Below the pieces are notes generated by a model, which did no database searches, was not told the origin of the DNA, and worked only from the letters and a program-made list of their open reading frames with translations. This document shows positions 37,565-46,422 of a DNA stretch of 64,000 nt, piece by piece. The first letter of the stretch is position 1, and each line of letters begins with the position of its first letter. The translations under genes were made by a program, and so were the position numbers. The DNA is from Hormoscilla sp. GUM202 (GTDB lineage: Bacteria; Cyanobacteriota; Cyanobacteriia; Cyanobacteriales; Desertifilaceae), in NCBI GenBank assembly GCA_005518205.2, contig RFFC02000011.1, positions 1 through 64,000 of the forward strand, read 5' to 3'.

Positions 37565-37948
37565 ATGAATCAAATTGCCCAAGACATTGCCACCATTGAT
37601 GACAAACTCTCCAAGCGTGACCTCGCCCTCGATAATGGCGGATACTTCATTATCTACCTCGATCGAGAGGCGAAGTTAATTTGTGCCAAGCATTTCACCA
37701 ATGCGATCGACTCTCGGGGTAGGGCGGTCGATCCAGAAACGGGCAAGGTGATCCCCGCACGGGGTAAGGTGGAACGCACCGCCGAAACCCTGTATACTGC
37801 CAGAACAGCTAAAGAATTATGTGTAAAGATTTTTGAAGAAGCCCAGCCTTGCCCCGTGACCCTATTAGATCACGCGGCGTATCTGGGACGAGAATTCATC
37901 AGGGCGGAACTAGCTCTGATCTCCGGACAAGAGTACGTTCAGGACTAG
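37565..37948 (+). CDS. DUF4346 protein
   Basis: 127 residues from ATG 37565 (MNQIAQD). GGYFIIYLDREAKLICAKHF, VDPETGKVIPARGKVERTAE, AKELCVKIFEEAQPCPVTLL, LGREFIRAELALISGQEYVQ match DUF4346, a domain seen alone in cyanobacteria and fused to dihydropteroate-synthase-like proteins elsewhere. Soluble, role unknown. Convergent with psb32: the stops are 30 bp apart. Confidence 0.85.
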   Translation: MNQIAQDIATIDDKLSKRDLALDNGGYFIIYLDREAKLICAKHFTNAIDSRGRAVDPETGKVIPARGKVERTAETLYTARTAKELCVKIFEEAQPCPVTLLDHAAYLGREFIRAELALISGQEYVQD

Positions 37949-37978
37949 AATAGTTCGTGGCAAGCAATGAACTAGCCA

Positions 37979-38677
37979 TCAATTTTGGTACAGCCAGAAG
38001 TAGGTAACCATCGGGATAATGGTCGCCAGAATTAGCAAGACAATCACCCAGGTGGTGGCGTTGCTGTTTTTGGTTTCTTCTGCGGTGGCAAAGGTGCCTT
38101 CCACTTGTACGTTATCTTCGATCGCGGGGGGACCGGGATCCGGCTTGCCAGATAATACCGCTGTGAGGCGATCGCCTGCCGCCAAGAAGGCACGGTTATA
38201 TTGATTATCATTGCGGATGGGGACTTGCATGGTTTCGGAGACCACACTCTGGGCAATATCATCGGACATCAGCTGTTTGACAGCCGCCCCAGTGCGGATC
38301 CCAATGTTATTAGTGACGATATCCAGGACGACTAAGGTTTGATTAGCTTGCGCTTCTGGGGTGGGGAACCACTTAGCAAGCAGCAGCTCGGCAAAACTGT
38401 CGATCGTTTCCCCGTAGTCCAGGCGGCGGATGGTCACCATCCTGACTTCGTTGCCAGTTTCTTGGGCGAGTTTGGACAGCTGACTGCTGAGTTTGCCTTC
38501 ATTCAGGCGGCTGATCGCTTCCCCCATATCCACTACCCAAGTATCGTCACCCGCTGTCAGGTTCGGCATTTGATAAACGCCAGTAGCTCCAGCTGGCAGG
38601 GCGAGCAGCTGGGTTGCCAGCAGCAGCGCCACTAGGGGCAAAATCAGGCGATCTAGTTGTGAGAGCAATTTTCTCAT
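37979..38677 (-). CDS. psb32: photosystem II repair protein Psb32 (TPM domain)
   Basis: 232 residues from ATG 38677. Signal peptide LILPLVALLLATQLLALPAG with cleavage near ATG-VYQ; TPM domain with NLTAGDDTWVVDMGEAISRL, SQLSKLAQETGNEVRMVTIR, RLDYGETIDSFAELLLAKWF, ANQTLVVLDIVTNNIGIRTG; C-terminal transmembrane helix TTWVIVLLILATIIPMVTYF. In cyanobacteria Psb32 is a lumenal-side membrane protein that protects PSII and speeds its repair. A longer upstream frame exists but the ATG at 38677 precedes the signal peptide directly. Confidence 0.9.
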   Translation of the reverse strand: MRKLLSQLDRLILPLVALLLATQLLALPAGATGVYQMPNLTAGDDTWVVDMGEAISRLNEGKLSSQLSKLAQETGNEVRMVTIRRLDYGETIDSFAELLLAKWFPTPEAQANQTLVVLDIVTNNIGIRTGAAVKQLMSDDIAQSVVSETMQVPIRNDNQYNRAFLAAGDRLTAVLSGKPDPGPPAIEDNVQVEGTFATAEETKNSNATTWVIVLLILATIIPMVTYFWLYQN

Positions 38678-38770
38678 GACCTTAACCAAAAGTTTGCATA
38701 TTGTAAAATTATCTCTTTTGGAGGTCGATCGTGTTAGGTTCTGAGTATTAGATTTGCGATCATCTTGGAT

Positions 38771-39025
38771 ATGACTTCCCCAGAGCTTTACAAAGGTTGG
38801 CTGATTGAGGCAAGACAAGTGTTCTGCGTACAGGTGTGGAGTGCAGGTGGTGGTGATTGCGTCATCCCCGTTCACAACGCCCAAAATGAGTCAGAGGCTC
38901 TCGCCCTCGCGAAGCGCTGGATCGACATGCAAACGGAACCCGCAGAGTCCCGTCACCCATCGGACTCCTCGGAAGAGCACGATCCCTTTCCCCTGGACTG
39001 GGACGACGACGATATCCCATTTTAG
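38771..39025 (+). CDS. small cyanobacterial hypothetical protein
   Basis: 85 residues. MTSPELYKGWLIEARQVFCV and EALALAKRWIDMQTEPAE follow a pattern shared by many small cyanobacterial proteins of unknown function; the C-terminal tail is very acidic (PLDWDDDDIPF). Divergent from psb32 with 93 bp between starts, so the two promoters share this spacer. No further inference. Confidence 0.65.
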   Translation: MTSPELYKGWLIEARQVFCVQVWSAGGGDCVIPVHNAQNESEALALAKRWIDMQTEPAESRHPSDSSEEHDPFPLDWDDDDIPF

Positions 39026-39105
39026 CCTGAGTTTCTTCCCTCAGATCGCCCCTGTGTACTTTCTGTTAAGAGGGCGCGGAGGGCGAAAGCCCGTAGTCCA
39101 AGAGT

Positions 39106-39537
39106 TTAACGATAAAGATTATGGTCAGGGTCTAACCAGACGATGTAAAAAACATTGTCTCTAAAAAATCCATGTACCCTGCCATGTTCGTTAGCGGATA
39201 TTTGAAACTGATAGGCTGTGACCACCACCTGGTCTTCATTAGGAATGCCAAAGCCATTCGGTTCAGTAGTATCCTGCCAGTCTATTGGATGACATCGCAG
39301 ACTTTTACTACGATTATTGACAATCTCTTGAACAGTCAATTTGGATAAGTCCCGCAGTCTTCTCAAGAGGACTTCTAGATATCTGACATCTCGCCCTCTA
39401 ATTGAAAAATTTTCCTTGTCATCCTGATAATACATGAAGTCAAAGCTTACTTTGGGTATTTCTACTCCTAAGCGCTTTATCTCAGATGAGGAACCTTGGC
39501 TGCGAACATTTATCTTTTTCGTTTTTTTAGGCGGCAC
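39106..39537 (-). CDS. putative Panacea-associated toxin
   Basis: 143 residues from ATG 39537, overlapping the antitoxin stop by 11 nt. N-terminal basic leader (MPPKKTKKINVRS), FDFMYYQDDKENFSIRGRDV, RYLEVLLRRLRDLSKLTVQE, RCHPIDWQDTTEP, and the end HGFFRDNVFYIVWLDPDHNL. Genes with this ending occur next to DUF4065/Panacea antitoxins. The biochemical activity is not known to me, and no known toxin motif (ToxSAS, PIN, MazF) is seen. The tight translational coupling supports a toxin-antitoxin pair; calling it toxin is inference. Confidence 0.65.
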   Translation of the reverse strand: MPPKKTKKINVRSQGSSSEIKRLGVEIPKVSFDFMYYQDDKENFSIRGRDVRYLEVLLRRLRDLSKLTVQEIVNNRSKSLRCHPIDWQDTTEPNGFGIPNEDQVVVTAYQFQISANEHGRVHGFFRDNVFYIVWLDPDHNLYR

Positions 39538-40480
39538 GGTTTTTGTAGTATTCTCTCATTGATTCTTTAGAAATGATAGCATCAGAATGTTCGGCGATTA
39601 GCAGCCCTCTCCTCGCCTTCAGCCAAGGGTCTTCCCGATGAACCATGATTTCCAGTTCAAAAGCATTACACGTGAAATACTCCTCTGTTATTTTAGCTAA
39701 AAAATCCTCTACTGCTTGCGGCAACTGTGGTTTTTTCACCTGCTTGAGAATGGGTTTCCATTGAAATTTTTTGTACTCCTCAAATAAGGTCGGAATAGTA
39801 GGGCCGGGTGCCCAAGCTTCAAAATCATCTTCAAACAGGGGAGTGTCGTGAATAGCCAGATGCCAAGCTTGGGCATAATACACCAGCTTCTGTAGCTTGA
39901 GATTACTGATGAATGAACCAGTATCGTTGGCAACCCAAATGAAGTAATCGGCAATTTCGCTAGCAGTCGTTATCGTCGTTGCTTCGACGGCACGACTCTT
40001 GTAAAACTCTCTCATTGATTCTTGAGAAATTATAGCATGAGAAGGTTCATCTCTAGGCAAACCTTTCCTGGCTTTAATCCAAGGATCTTCCCGACAAACC
40101 ATGATTTCTAGTTCTAAACCAGTGCCAAGGAAATATTCTCCTGTTATCTCCTCCAAAAATTCTTCTAATTTTGGCGAAAATTGTGGTTGTTTTACCTCCT
40201 TGATAATTGGTTTCCATTGAAATTTTTTGTACTCCTCAAATAAAGCCGGGATAACAGGACCATGTACCCAAGCCTCGAAATCATCTTCAAACAGAGGACT
40301 GTCGTGAATCGCCAAATGCCAAGCTTGGGCATAATATACTAGCTTCTGTAGCTTGAGGTTACTGATGAATGAGCCAGTGTCGTTGGCTACCCAGATGAAG
40401 TAGTCGGCGATTTCGCCAGCAGTCGTTATTGTCTTCATCGAACAGGTGTCCGGCCTGTCTAAAGTTGCGTTGTCGCTCAT
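39527..40480 (-). CDS. Panacea (DUF4065) antitoxin with two tandem domains
   Basis: 317 residues from ATG 40480. Domain 1 (about residues 17-163) and domain 2 (about 168-315) are near copies: both contain EIADYFIWVANDTGSFISNL, KLQKLVYYAQAWHLAIHD, FEDDFEAW and HAIISQESMREFYKSRA/AIISKESMREYYKNRA. A single Panacea/SocA-like domain is normal; this gene is an internal duplication fused in frame, with divergence mainly around the EEFLEEI/EDFLAKI and LELEIMVCREDP/FELEIMVHREDP parts. Panacea domains neutralise many unrelated toxins by direct binding. Located upstream of and overlapping its putative toxin gene. Confidence 0.85.
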   Translation of the reverse strand: MSDNATLDRPDTCSMKTITTAGEIADYFIWVANDTGSFISNLKLQKLVYYAQAWHLAIHDSPLFEDDFEAWVHGPVIPALFEEYKKFQWKPIIKEVKQPQFSPKLEEFLEEITGEYFLGTGLELEIMVCREDPWIKARKGLPRDEPSHAIISQESMREFYKSRAVEATTITTASEIADYFIWVANDTGSFISNLKLQKLVYYAQAWHLAIHDTPLFEDDFEAWAPGPTIPTLFEEYKKFQWKPILKQVKKPQLPQAVEDFLAKITEEYFTCNAFELEIMVHREDPWLKARRGLLIAEHSDAIISKESMREYYKNRAA

Positions 40481-40640
40481 AAAGGTAGAGTAAATAGTTG
40501 GGCATTTGGATTATAGTACGGGACAAGCAAAACCCGCAACATATCCTGCTGCGGGTGCGATCGCATCACTTATGGCCATCTGAACCAGTAGCCGAGAAAC
40601 CCGGTTTCTTAATCTGTTGCATAATAGCGAAAAATCACTC

Positions 40641-40922
40641 TTAGTAGGAGTAAAATTTATCCTCAACCTGGGATAATTTATCCTCGATTTCAAAATGGTT
40701 GGACTCGGACAACTTTTCAGCTATGGTCAGGAGTTCTCCAATCACCGCATAGACCTCTTGTGAATCAGAAAGAGTTGCCAGTTCCCAATCACCATGATAA
40801 ATCGCGGTTTCCTCAAGATATGCAAGTCTGTGGTCGAGTTCTATCCTAGCATCTAGGAGTATTTGACCCAGCCTTTTGGCATTGCGTTTTTGTGCTTTCG
40901 CTTGTTGACGTGTAAGTAACAT
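40641..40922 (-). CDS. small helical hypothetical protein
   Basis: 93 residues from ATG 40922. Basic N terminus (RQQAKAQKRNAKRLGQILLD) followed by helices (LDHRLAYLEETAIYHGDWEL, EVYAVIGELLTIAEKLSESN). I do not recognise the family. It follows upstream of the toxin-antitoxin pair on the same strand, 160 bp away, and could be an accessory gene. Confidence 0.5.
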   Translation of the reverse strand: MLLTRQQAKAQKRNAKRLGQILLDARIELDHRLAYLEETAIYHGDWELATLSDSQEVYAVIGELLTIAEKLSESNHFEIEDKLSQVEDKFYSY

Positions 40923-41370
40923 AGTTTTTACCTCAATGGTTTATATGTATACAATAAAAAGCGATCCTTGGCCTTCGTAACTGCAATGTGCTACTTTATG
41001 AAGTGGCTACTTACCCCAAACAGGCAACTTGTTGCTTAGGTTCGGGAACCCTCCTGTGATGATGCAAAAACCAGCGGTTATGTTTCCCCACGGAACTCAA
41101 CCTACAGTTGGCTAATAGTTGCATGCTTCACAAAGCCGCACCCCTCGTTCCCACGGCGAAGCCTGGGACGGGTGGCGGCGGCGAGGTATATTTGCCAAAG
41201 ACCAGATGCATCCGGTGGGCGGTGCCCACTACTACTACAGTTGAGAAGCGCCTAATACAGAAATTTTTGAGAGTTTTGGGCCACTTCTACCAATTTACCC
41301 TTTCGACCCAAGGCAAGATCGGCCAATTCGACAAGGGTTGGGGTCTGCTTGGGGTCGAGAGGCCATGGCG
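40923..41370. other. intergenic region, repeat-rich
   Basis: 450 bp without a gene. Contains CTCGTTCCCACGGCGAAGCC (41144-41163, CTCGTTCCC family) and GGTGGGCGGTGCCCACT (about 41214-41230). Reading frames here have no protein-like composition. Confidence 0.5.
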
Positions 41371-42060
41371 ATCGCCCAGCCTGCCCCGGGGCACGGCGGT
41401 ATTCGCATTCATCTTAACCGAAATATCTTTGATGCCGTGCCCCTACAGGAAATGGCGATCGCCTGACCGCATCACATTCGCGATCGCCGAAAGGTAGGGG
41501 CACGGCATCCATAACATCAGTATCTCAACCCAAATATATCTATTGCCGTGCCCCGGCGGTGCATTCGAGATCGCATCCCATCGTGACACCTAGTTCATTG
41601 CCGATCGCCCAAAGGTCGAGGCATACAGGATATTTGGCGATCGCATCCCATCTGGGTACGACATTGGGCGGATCGCCCAGCCTGCCCCGGGGCACGGCGG
41701 TATTCGCATTCATCTTAACCGAAATATCTTTGATGCCGTGCCCCTACAGGAAATGGCGATCGCCTGACCGCATCACATTCGCGATCGCCGAAAGGTAGGG
41801 GCACGGCATCCATAACATCAGTATCTCAACCCAAATATATCTATTGCCGTGCCCCGGCGGTGCATTCGAGATCGCATCCCATCGTGACACCTAGTTCATT
41901 GCCGATCGCCCAAAGGTCGAGGCATACAGGATATTTGGCGATCGCATCTGGGTACGACATTGGGCGATCGCCCAGCCTGCCCCGGGGCACGGCGGTATTC
42001 ACATTATCATCTTAACCGAAATATCTTTGATGCCGTGCCCCTACATTATCTTTGCGATCG
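41371..42060. repeat. 301-bp tandem repeat, 2.3 copies
   Basis: Copy starts at ATCGCCCAGCCTGCCCCGGG at 41371, 41672 and 41967 (spacing 301 and 295 bp); the third copy is cut after about 90 bp. Each unit includes GATGCCGTGCCCCTAC and, inverted, GTAGGGGCACGGCATC, plus several HIP1 sites. Copies 1 and 2 are almost identical. No coding function. Confidence 0.9.
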
Positions 42061-42097
42061 CCTTTTGCTTGGACTTTGACAATTCCCTCAGCCTTGG

Positions 42098-42511
42098 TTA
42101 TGATTCTAGCCAGTCTTCTATAGTAATCCCCGTCACTCTCTGCATATCCAGATCGTGCGATACTATAATTATACCTTGCGCGATCGCCGTCGCCGCTATC
42201 AAGATATCTGCATCTTCTAACAGCCTCCCTTGACGTTTTACATCTGCATGGATTTCTGATGCTTTTTCCAACACCTCTATTTCGTTCAACACCGGTAAAA
42301 CTCTATAATTTCTGCAAAAAAAATTGAAATCCAATAGCTTTCTCGTTGCATTGCTAGCCAGCAATCCTCTTTTTACCTCGTAATATGTAATGCCACTGAT
42401 GAACGCTGATTGACCTTGACGCCGCACTTGCTCCATTTTTTTGTTAATCTTTTCATTCTTCTTTAAAATCGCCGAGACGATATTTGTATCCAACAGATAA
42501 TTCTTACTCAT
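42098..42511 (-). CDS. VapC-like PIN-domain toxin
   Basis: 137 residues from ATG 42511 (MSKNYLLDTN). PIN-domain acidic residues: Asp in YLLDTNIVSA, Glu in ISGITYYEVKRGL, Asp in GRLLEDADILIAATA, Asp in IIVSHDLDMQRV. VapC toxins are Mg-dependent RNases cutting tRNA or other RNA. No standard VapB-like antitoxin precedes it; the gene upstream (42610-42903) is a small acidic protein that could be an unusual partner. A longer start at 42577 is possible but the extension looks unconserved. Confidence 0.85.
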   Translation of the reverse strand: MSKNYLLDTNIVSAILKKNEKINKKMEQVRRQGQSAFISGITYYEVKRGLLASNATRKLLDFNFFCRNYRVLPVLNEIEVLEKASEIHADVKRQGRLLEDADILIAATAIAQGIIIVSHDLDMQRVTGITIEDWLES

Positions 42512-42609
42512 GCCATTTTTGCCATGTTGGGCTGAATACTTCATTAGATGGGGAGACTTACCCCCATGCGATCGCATGCCATAATAACAGTTAAAGTAAT
42601 ACCAGATTA

Positions 42610-42903
42610 CTATCGATTTTCTACTGCGGCATCGAAAATTTCCAGTTGCTCTGGAGTCAGATCGTTTAATGTGCCCGACACTGCATGGAGAATCAGAATA
42701 CTATCTATTCTATCTTTGAGATCTTCATCGCCAATCGCTTTTAGTTCTGCTGTCGAAAATTCATCGAATAACTCGATCATATGTTCTCTCATCTCCTCTC
42801 TATCCAATTTTTCCTGGTAGAAGCTCTCTCTGGCAATTAAATTTTCTGTAATCTCCGATACGCGAGCGAGTTCCACTTCTTTCCCTGCTGCTACTTGTAC
42901 CAT
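42610..42903 (-). CDS. small acidic protein upstream of the VapC-like gene
   Basis: 97 residues from ATG 42903, with AGGAGGGG 6 bases upstream as a strong ribosome site. VQVAAGKEVELARVSEITEN, REEMREHMIELFDEFSTAEL and AVSGTLNDLTPEQLEIFDAA are visible. A frameshifted paralogue lies 65 bp upstream. I do not recognise the family; size and position make an antitoxin role possible but unproven. Confidence 0.6.
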   Translation of the reverse strand: MVQVAAGKEVELARVSEITENLIARESFYQEKLDREEMREHMIELFDEFSTAELKAIGDEDLKDRIDSILILHAVSGTLNDLTPEQLEIFDAAVENR

Positions 42904-42967
42904 AATTCCCCTCCTGGTTGTTGAATTACTTTGCCATCTCTTACATCCTAGCATATTCTGGGGCGAT

Positions 42968-43262
42968 TTACCATCTATTTTCTACTGCCGCCTCGAATAT
43001 TTCCAGTTCTTCTGGTGTCAAATCGTTTAACGTGCCCGAAACTGCCTCCACGATCGGAATACGATCGATCCTGTATGCTAGATACTCGTCGGATATCTCT
43101 TTCATTTCTTCTGCTGAAAACTTATCAAAAAGCCTGACTAAACCTTCGATCATTTCATCGAGATAATTTCTCCTGGTAGAGGCGATCTGAGGCAATTACT
43201 TTTTCCGTTATCTCCGATATCCGGGCGATCGCCACTTCTTTCCCTGCTGCTACTTGTACCAT
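42968..43262 (-). pseudogene. frameshifted paralogue of the 97-residue gene
   Basis: Starts at ATG 43262 with the same AGGAGGG site: VQVAAGKEVAIARISEITEK, then YQEKLSR and a TGA; the other frame continues YLDEMIEGLVRLFDKFSAEE and AVSGTLNDLTPEELEIFEAA. One indel near 43165 separates them. The N- and C-terminal halves both match the intact copy, so this is a recent loss. Confidence 0.75.
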
Positions 43263-43431
43263 AGATTACCCTCCTGGTTGTTGAGTTACTCGATCGTCTC
43301 TTTCATTCTAGCAGATCGTCGGGCGATTTACCATCGATTTTTCGCGTGGGGCCAGAAACCCGGTTTCTTTTACCACAAATTACCGCGTTTAGAGACTGAT
43401 TTTACCATTCTCCATTCTCCATTCACAATTT

Positions 43432-46296
43432 TCAATATTTTTTACCGATTAACCAATAAGTAGTCATTTCTCCTTTACCTTTGACGCTGATCTTGCCCCG
43501 TTCCTCAAATAGGTACTTATCTAACAATAGCTTGTAGGTGGCTGCTGTTACTTGAATTCGGTTCGGTTCTCCAGATGATTCCATCCGAGACGCAACGTTA
43601 ACCGCATCCCCCCACAAGTCATAGATAAACTTCTTGATGCCAATTACTCCTGCTACTACTACCCCACTGTTTATGCCTATACGAATTTGAAACGAGTCGC
43701 CAACTTCTACTTGGAAATTGTTCACGGCAGTTTGCATTGCTAGTGCCATGTCCGCGATCGCCTCTGCATGATCTGGCCTCGGTATCGGGAGTCCCGCCGC
43801 TACCATGTAGGCATCGCCAATGGTTTTAATCTTTTCTAAACCCAGTTCTGACGCGAGCGCGTCAAAGGTGGAAAATATTTTATTCAGTAAATTTACCAAT
43901 GCAATCGGTTCTAGTCGCGCGGATAGGGGCGTAAAGCCGACAATATCGGCAAACATGATCGTCACTTCCTCAAAGTTTTCGGCAATATGTTCTTGGCTTT
44001 GTTTGAGTTTGGCCGCGATCGGCTCGGGCAAAATATTCAGTAATAGCTGCTCGGATTTTTCTTGTTCTAGTCGCAGGGCTTGCTCGGCATCATGTCGGGC
44101 CCGGGCGATCGCAATAATCTCCCCGACTAACTCGAGCATTTTAATATCTTCTTCAGTCCAATCCTTTGTTGAACCACAATCTAGACCGATAAATCCCACC
44201 AGTTTATCTAAATGAAGCATGGGCACGTGGAGCGTGGCCTGGATCCCGTACTGTTCCAGCAATGCTTTTTCAGCATCCGCCTCGATGGGAGGGAAATCAG
44301 CAGGAGAGCAAATTTTTATGATTTGGCCCGACTGGCACTGTTGGTGAAACCAAGATAACGCCGATTCGGGAATGCCTTGAACTTGGTCAATTAAAGGCTC
44401 AATTCCCGCTGCCCGCCATCCGTGGGTGACGCTATATTGCTTTTGGTCATAGCCCATGACATAGCTGCGATCGCACTCTGTGAATTCCCCCATGAGTTGT
44501 AGCGCCAAATTGATTGCCGTATCCAGGTTTCGGTCAATAAAAGCGCGGGAGATTTGACTGAGCAGATAATCTCTCGCTGCTTCCAGTGCCAGTGCCCGTT
44601 CTGCTTGCTTGCGACTCGTGATCTCCCGCGCTACCCAAATAACTGAGTTGTCTGAGATTGGGGAAATACTAGCAGCACACCAAATTTCTCCTCTTTCCTC
44701 AACCTCCAAGCAATACTCCACGTTCAAAGTTCGCTTGCTGGAGAGTGCTTGTTCGATGTAGCCCAAAAAACTGTCAACTATTTCCGGTGCAAATACCTCA
44801 GACAACTTCTTGCCCAGCCGTTCTGTATAAGATGCGTATAATAGAGATGGATTGATCGAGGCAATTTTCAGGTGCCGTCCTTCAGCATCAAATACGATTA
44901 CCAATTCCGTCATCGCTTCAAACAAACCCCGCAACTCGGCTTCTGCGGCAGCAAGTTGGGCCGTCCGTTCTTCAACTCGCTCCTCTGATTGCTCTTTGCT
45001 CTCTTCTAGGGCTAAAAACGACTGACTCAACTGCATTGCCATTTGCTTAAAGGCATCGGCCAGCGATCGCAGTTCCGCGATACATACGGGGCGATCTTTG
45101 TACATCTCTAGGTTTTGCTTGATTCCCTCCCTAGCAATGGTGCGACTGGCTTCGCCCAAGCGCAGGATGGGCTTGGCGATCCAGCGAGCAGTCAAAAGTC
45201 CCAGTAAGGTGGCGACGCCTAAAGCCGCCGCGCACAGTCCAATGGTTGTACGGGTGTTAGCATTGATTCGTGCCATGAAATCGGCTTCGGGAACCACCGC
45301 CACGATCGTCCATTCCAGCCCCCACTGGTCTCGATAGGGCGTTACCTGCACTAGCTGCCGCGAGCGCTTGAACTTAAATGCTAGCTGTTTTGTTTCAGAG
45401 ATTTGGTTAAGGTCGCCAAATTCTGCTTGCAGATGTGCTGCTGTCGATTTAATCAAAGCATCATCCGCCTCGATCGCTTGCAGTCGCTGCGGTTCGCCAT
45501 TGTCCGTGATAAAGGGCAGTTGGGAGGTTGAAGTTGCTACTAACAGTCCATTTGGCTCCATAATGAAAGTCTGGCCCGTGCGACCGACTCTCAAACTCGC
45601 TAGAAAATGACTAATATCTAACAAAGACAAATCTACAGCAAAAACCCCTATCATCTGTCCTGGGGCTTCGTAGACAGGCTTGACTGCAGGCAGGGCTACA
45701 TTCGGATAGGGCGCTGCCCAAACATATATCTCTCCCCACGCGGCTTTTCCAGCTTTCAATGCTGCTCTGTACCAGGGCCGATTCAGCACTTCATTGTTCT
45801 CAATTACCGATATAATTTTCGCGCGATCGCCTTGTTCGTTTGTCCCGTAGGTATAAAACCCGCTCTGAGCAGATTTTCCATCCCAGTAGCCAAGATTTAT
45901 TTTACCGTCTGCTGCTCGTTCCGCGCCGCTGGATAACCGATGTTTATCGCTACCGAAATAAATGTATCTTGCCCAATCAAATAACTCTATATGCTTATAA
46001 AAGTGCCGTTCCCAACCACTTATTTCTTGCAAATTCAACTTGCCGATTTCAAGATCGTTCGCATTGATTTGATTAATCGCGTGGGGCTTACTCAAGTAAC
46101 TGTTGAGTCGATCTTGGATGCGGTTGACTATCTCCTGTCGTAACTGGGTTTCCAGGTCTTTAACTGACTGCTGACCGTTTCTAAAGGAGAGATATCCTAC
46201 AAGTCCCACGGCTGTCAATATTTGCAAGACAAACGGCAGAACCATGATGATTCTCAGAGGGACTTCTCCCGAAATTTTCTTAATCAACTGGTTCAT
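43432..46296 (-). CDS. membrane-bound class III adenylate cyclase (dCache-HAMP-PAS-GAF-CYC)
   Basis: 954 residues from ATG 46296 (MNQLIKK). Transmembrane helix IIMVLPFVLQILTAVGLVGY; periplasmic dCache sensor (to about residue 340); second helix TTIGLCAAALGVATLLGLLT; HAMP; a coiled segment; PAS (ELRGLFEAMTELVIVFDAEG to VIWVAREITSRKQ); GAF (LLSQISRAFIDRNLDTAINL to IIAIARARH); cyclase domain with MFADIVGFTPLS (metal Asp), LEKIKTIGDAYMVAAGLP (Lys and second Asp) and FIYDLWGDAVNVASRMES. Lys plus Asp at the base-recognition sites point to ATP rather than GTP. Makes cAMP in response to an external signal, probably as a dimer. Standalone gene. Confidence 0.9.
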   Translation of the reverse strand: MNQLIKKISGEVPLRIIMVLPFVLQILTAVGLVGYLSFRNGQQSVKDLETQLRQEIVNRIQDRLNSYLSKPHAINQINANDLEIGKLNLQEISGWERHFYKHIELFDWARYIYFGSDKHRLSSGAERAADGKINLGYWDGKSAQSGFYTYGTNEQGDRAKIISVIENNEVLNRPWYRAALKAGKAAWGEIYVWAAPYPNVALPAVKPVYEAPGQMIGVFAVDLSLLDISHFLASLRVGRTGQTFIMEPNGLLVATSTSQLPFITDNGEPQRLQAIEADDALIKSTAAHLQAEFGDLNQISETKQLAFKFKRSRQLVQVTPYRDQWGLEWTIVAVVPEADFMARINANTRTTIGLCAAALGVATLLGLLTARWIAKPILRLGEASRTIAREGIKQNLEMYKDRPVCIAELRSLADAFKQMAMQLSQSFLALEESKEQSEERVEERTAQLAAAEAELRGLFEAMTELVIVFDAEGRHLKIASINPSLLYASYTERLGKKLSEVFAPEIVDSFLGYIEQALSSKRTLNVEYCLEVEERGEIWCAASISPISDNSVIWVAREITSRKQAERALALEAARDYLLSQISRAFIDRNLDTAINLALQLMGEFTECDRSYVMGYDQKQYSVTHGWRAAGIEPLIDQVQGIPESALSWFHQQCQSGQIIKICSPADFPPIEADAEKALLEQYGIQATLHVPMLHLDKLVGFIGLDCGSTKDWTEEDIKMLELVGEIIAIARARHDAEQALRLEQEKSEQLLLNILPEPIAAKLKQSQEHIAENFEEVTIMFADIVGFTPLSARLEPIALVNLLNKIFSTFDALASELGLEKIKTIGDAYMVAAGLPIPRPDHAEAIADMALAMQTAVNNFQVEVGDSFQIRIGINSGVVVAGVIGIKKFIYDLWGDAVNVASRMESSGEPNRIQVTAATYKLLLDKYLFEERGKISVKGKGEMTTYWLIGKKY

Positions 46297-46422
46297 AAAT
46301 ATCAATACCATTGATTACCCTGATTAAAGAGAGATTGGTTAGCTAATATGACCCCTCGGAAGGAACTGGATCATCTCATATTTGCCTATGTATTATAAGT
46401 TATAGCAGCGACGGTTGCAGCT

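Noticed and set aside
41108-41798. Two open frames with identical C-terminal halves
   Set aside because: Both lie in the 301-bp tandem repeat and share residues only through it; composition is not protein-like.
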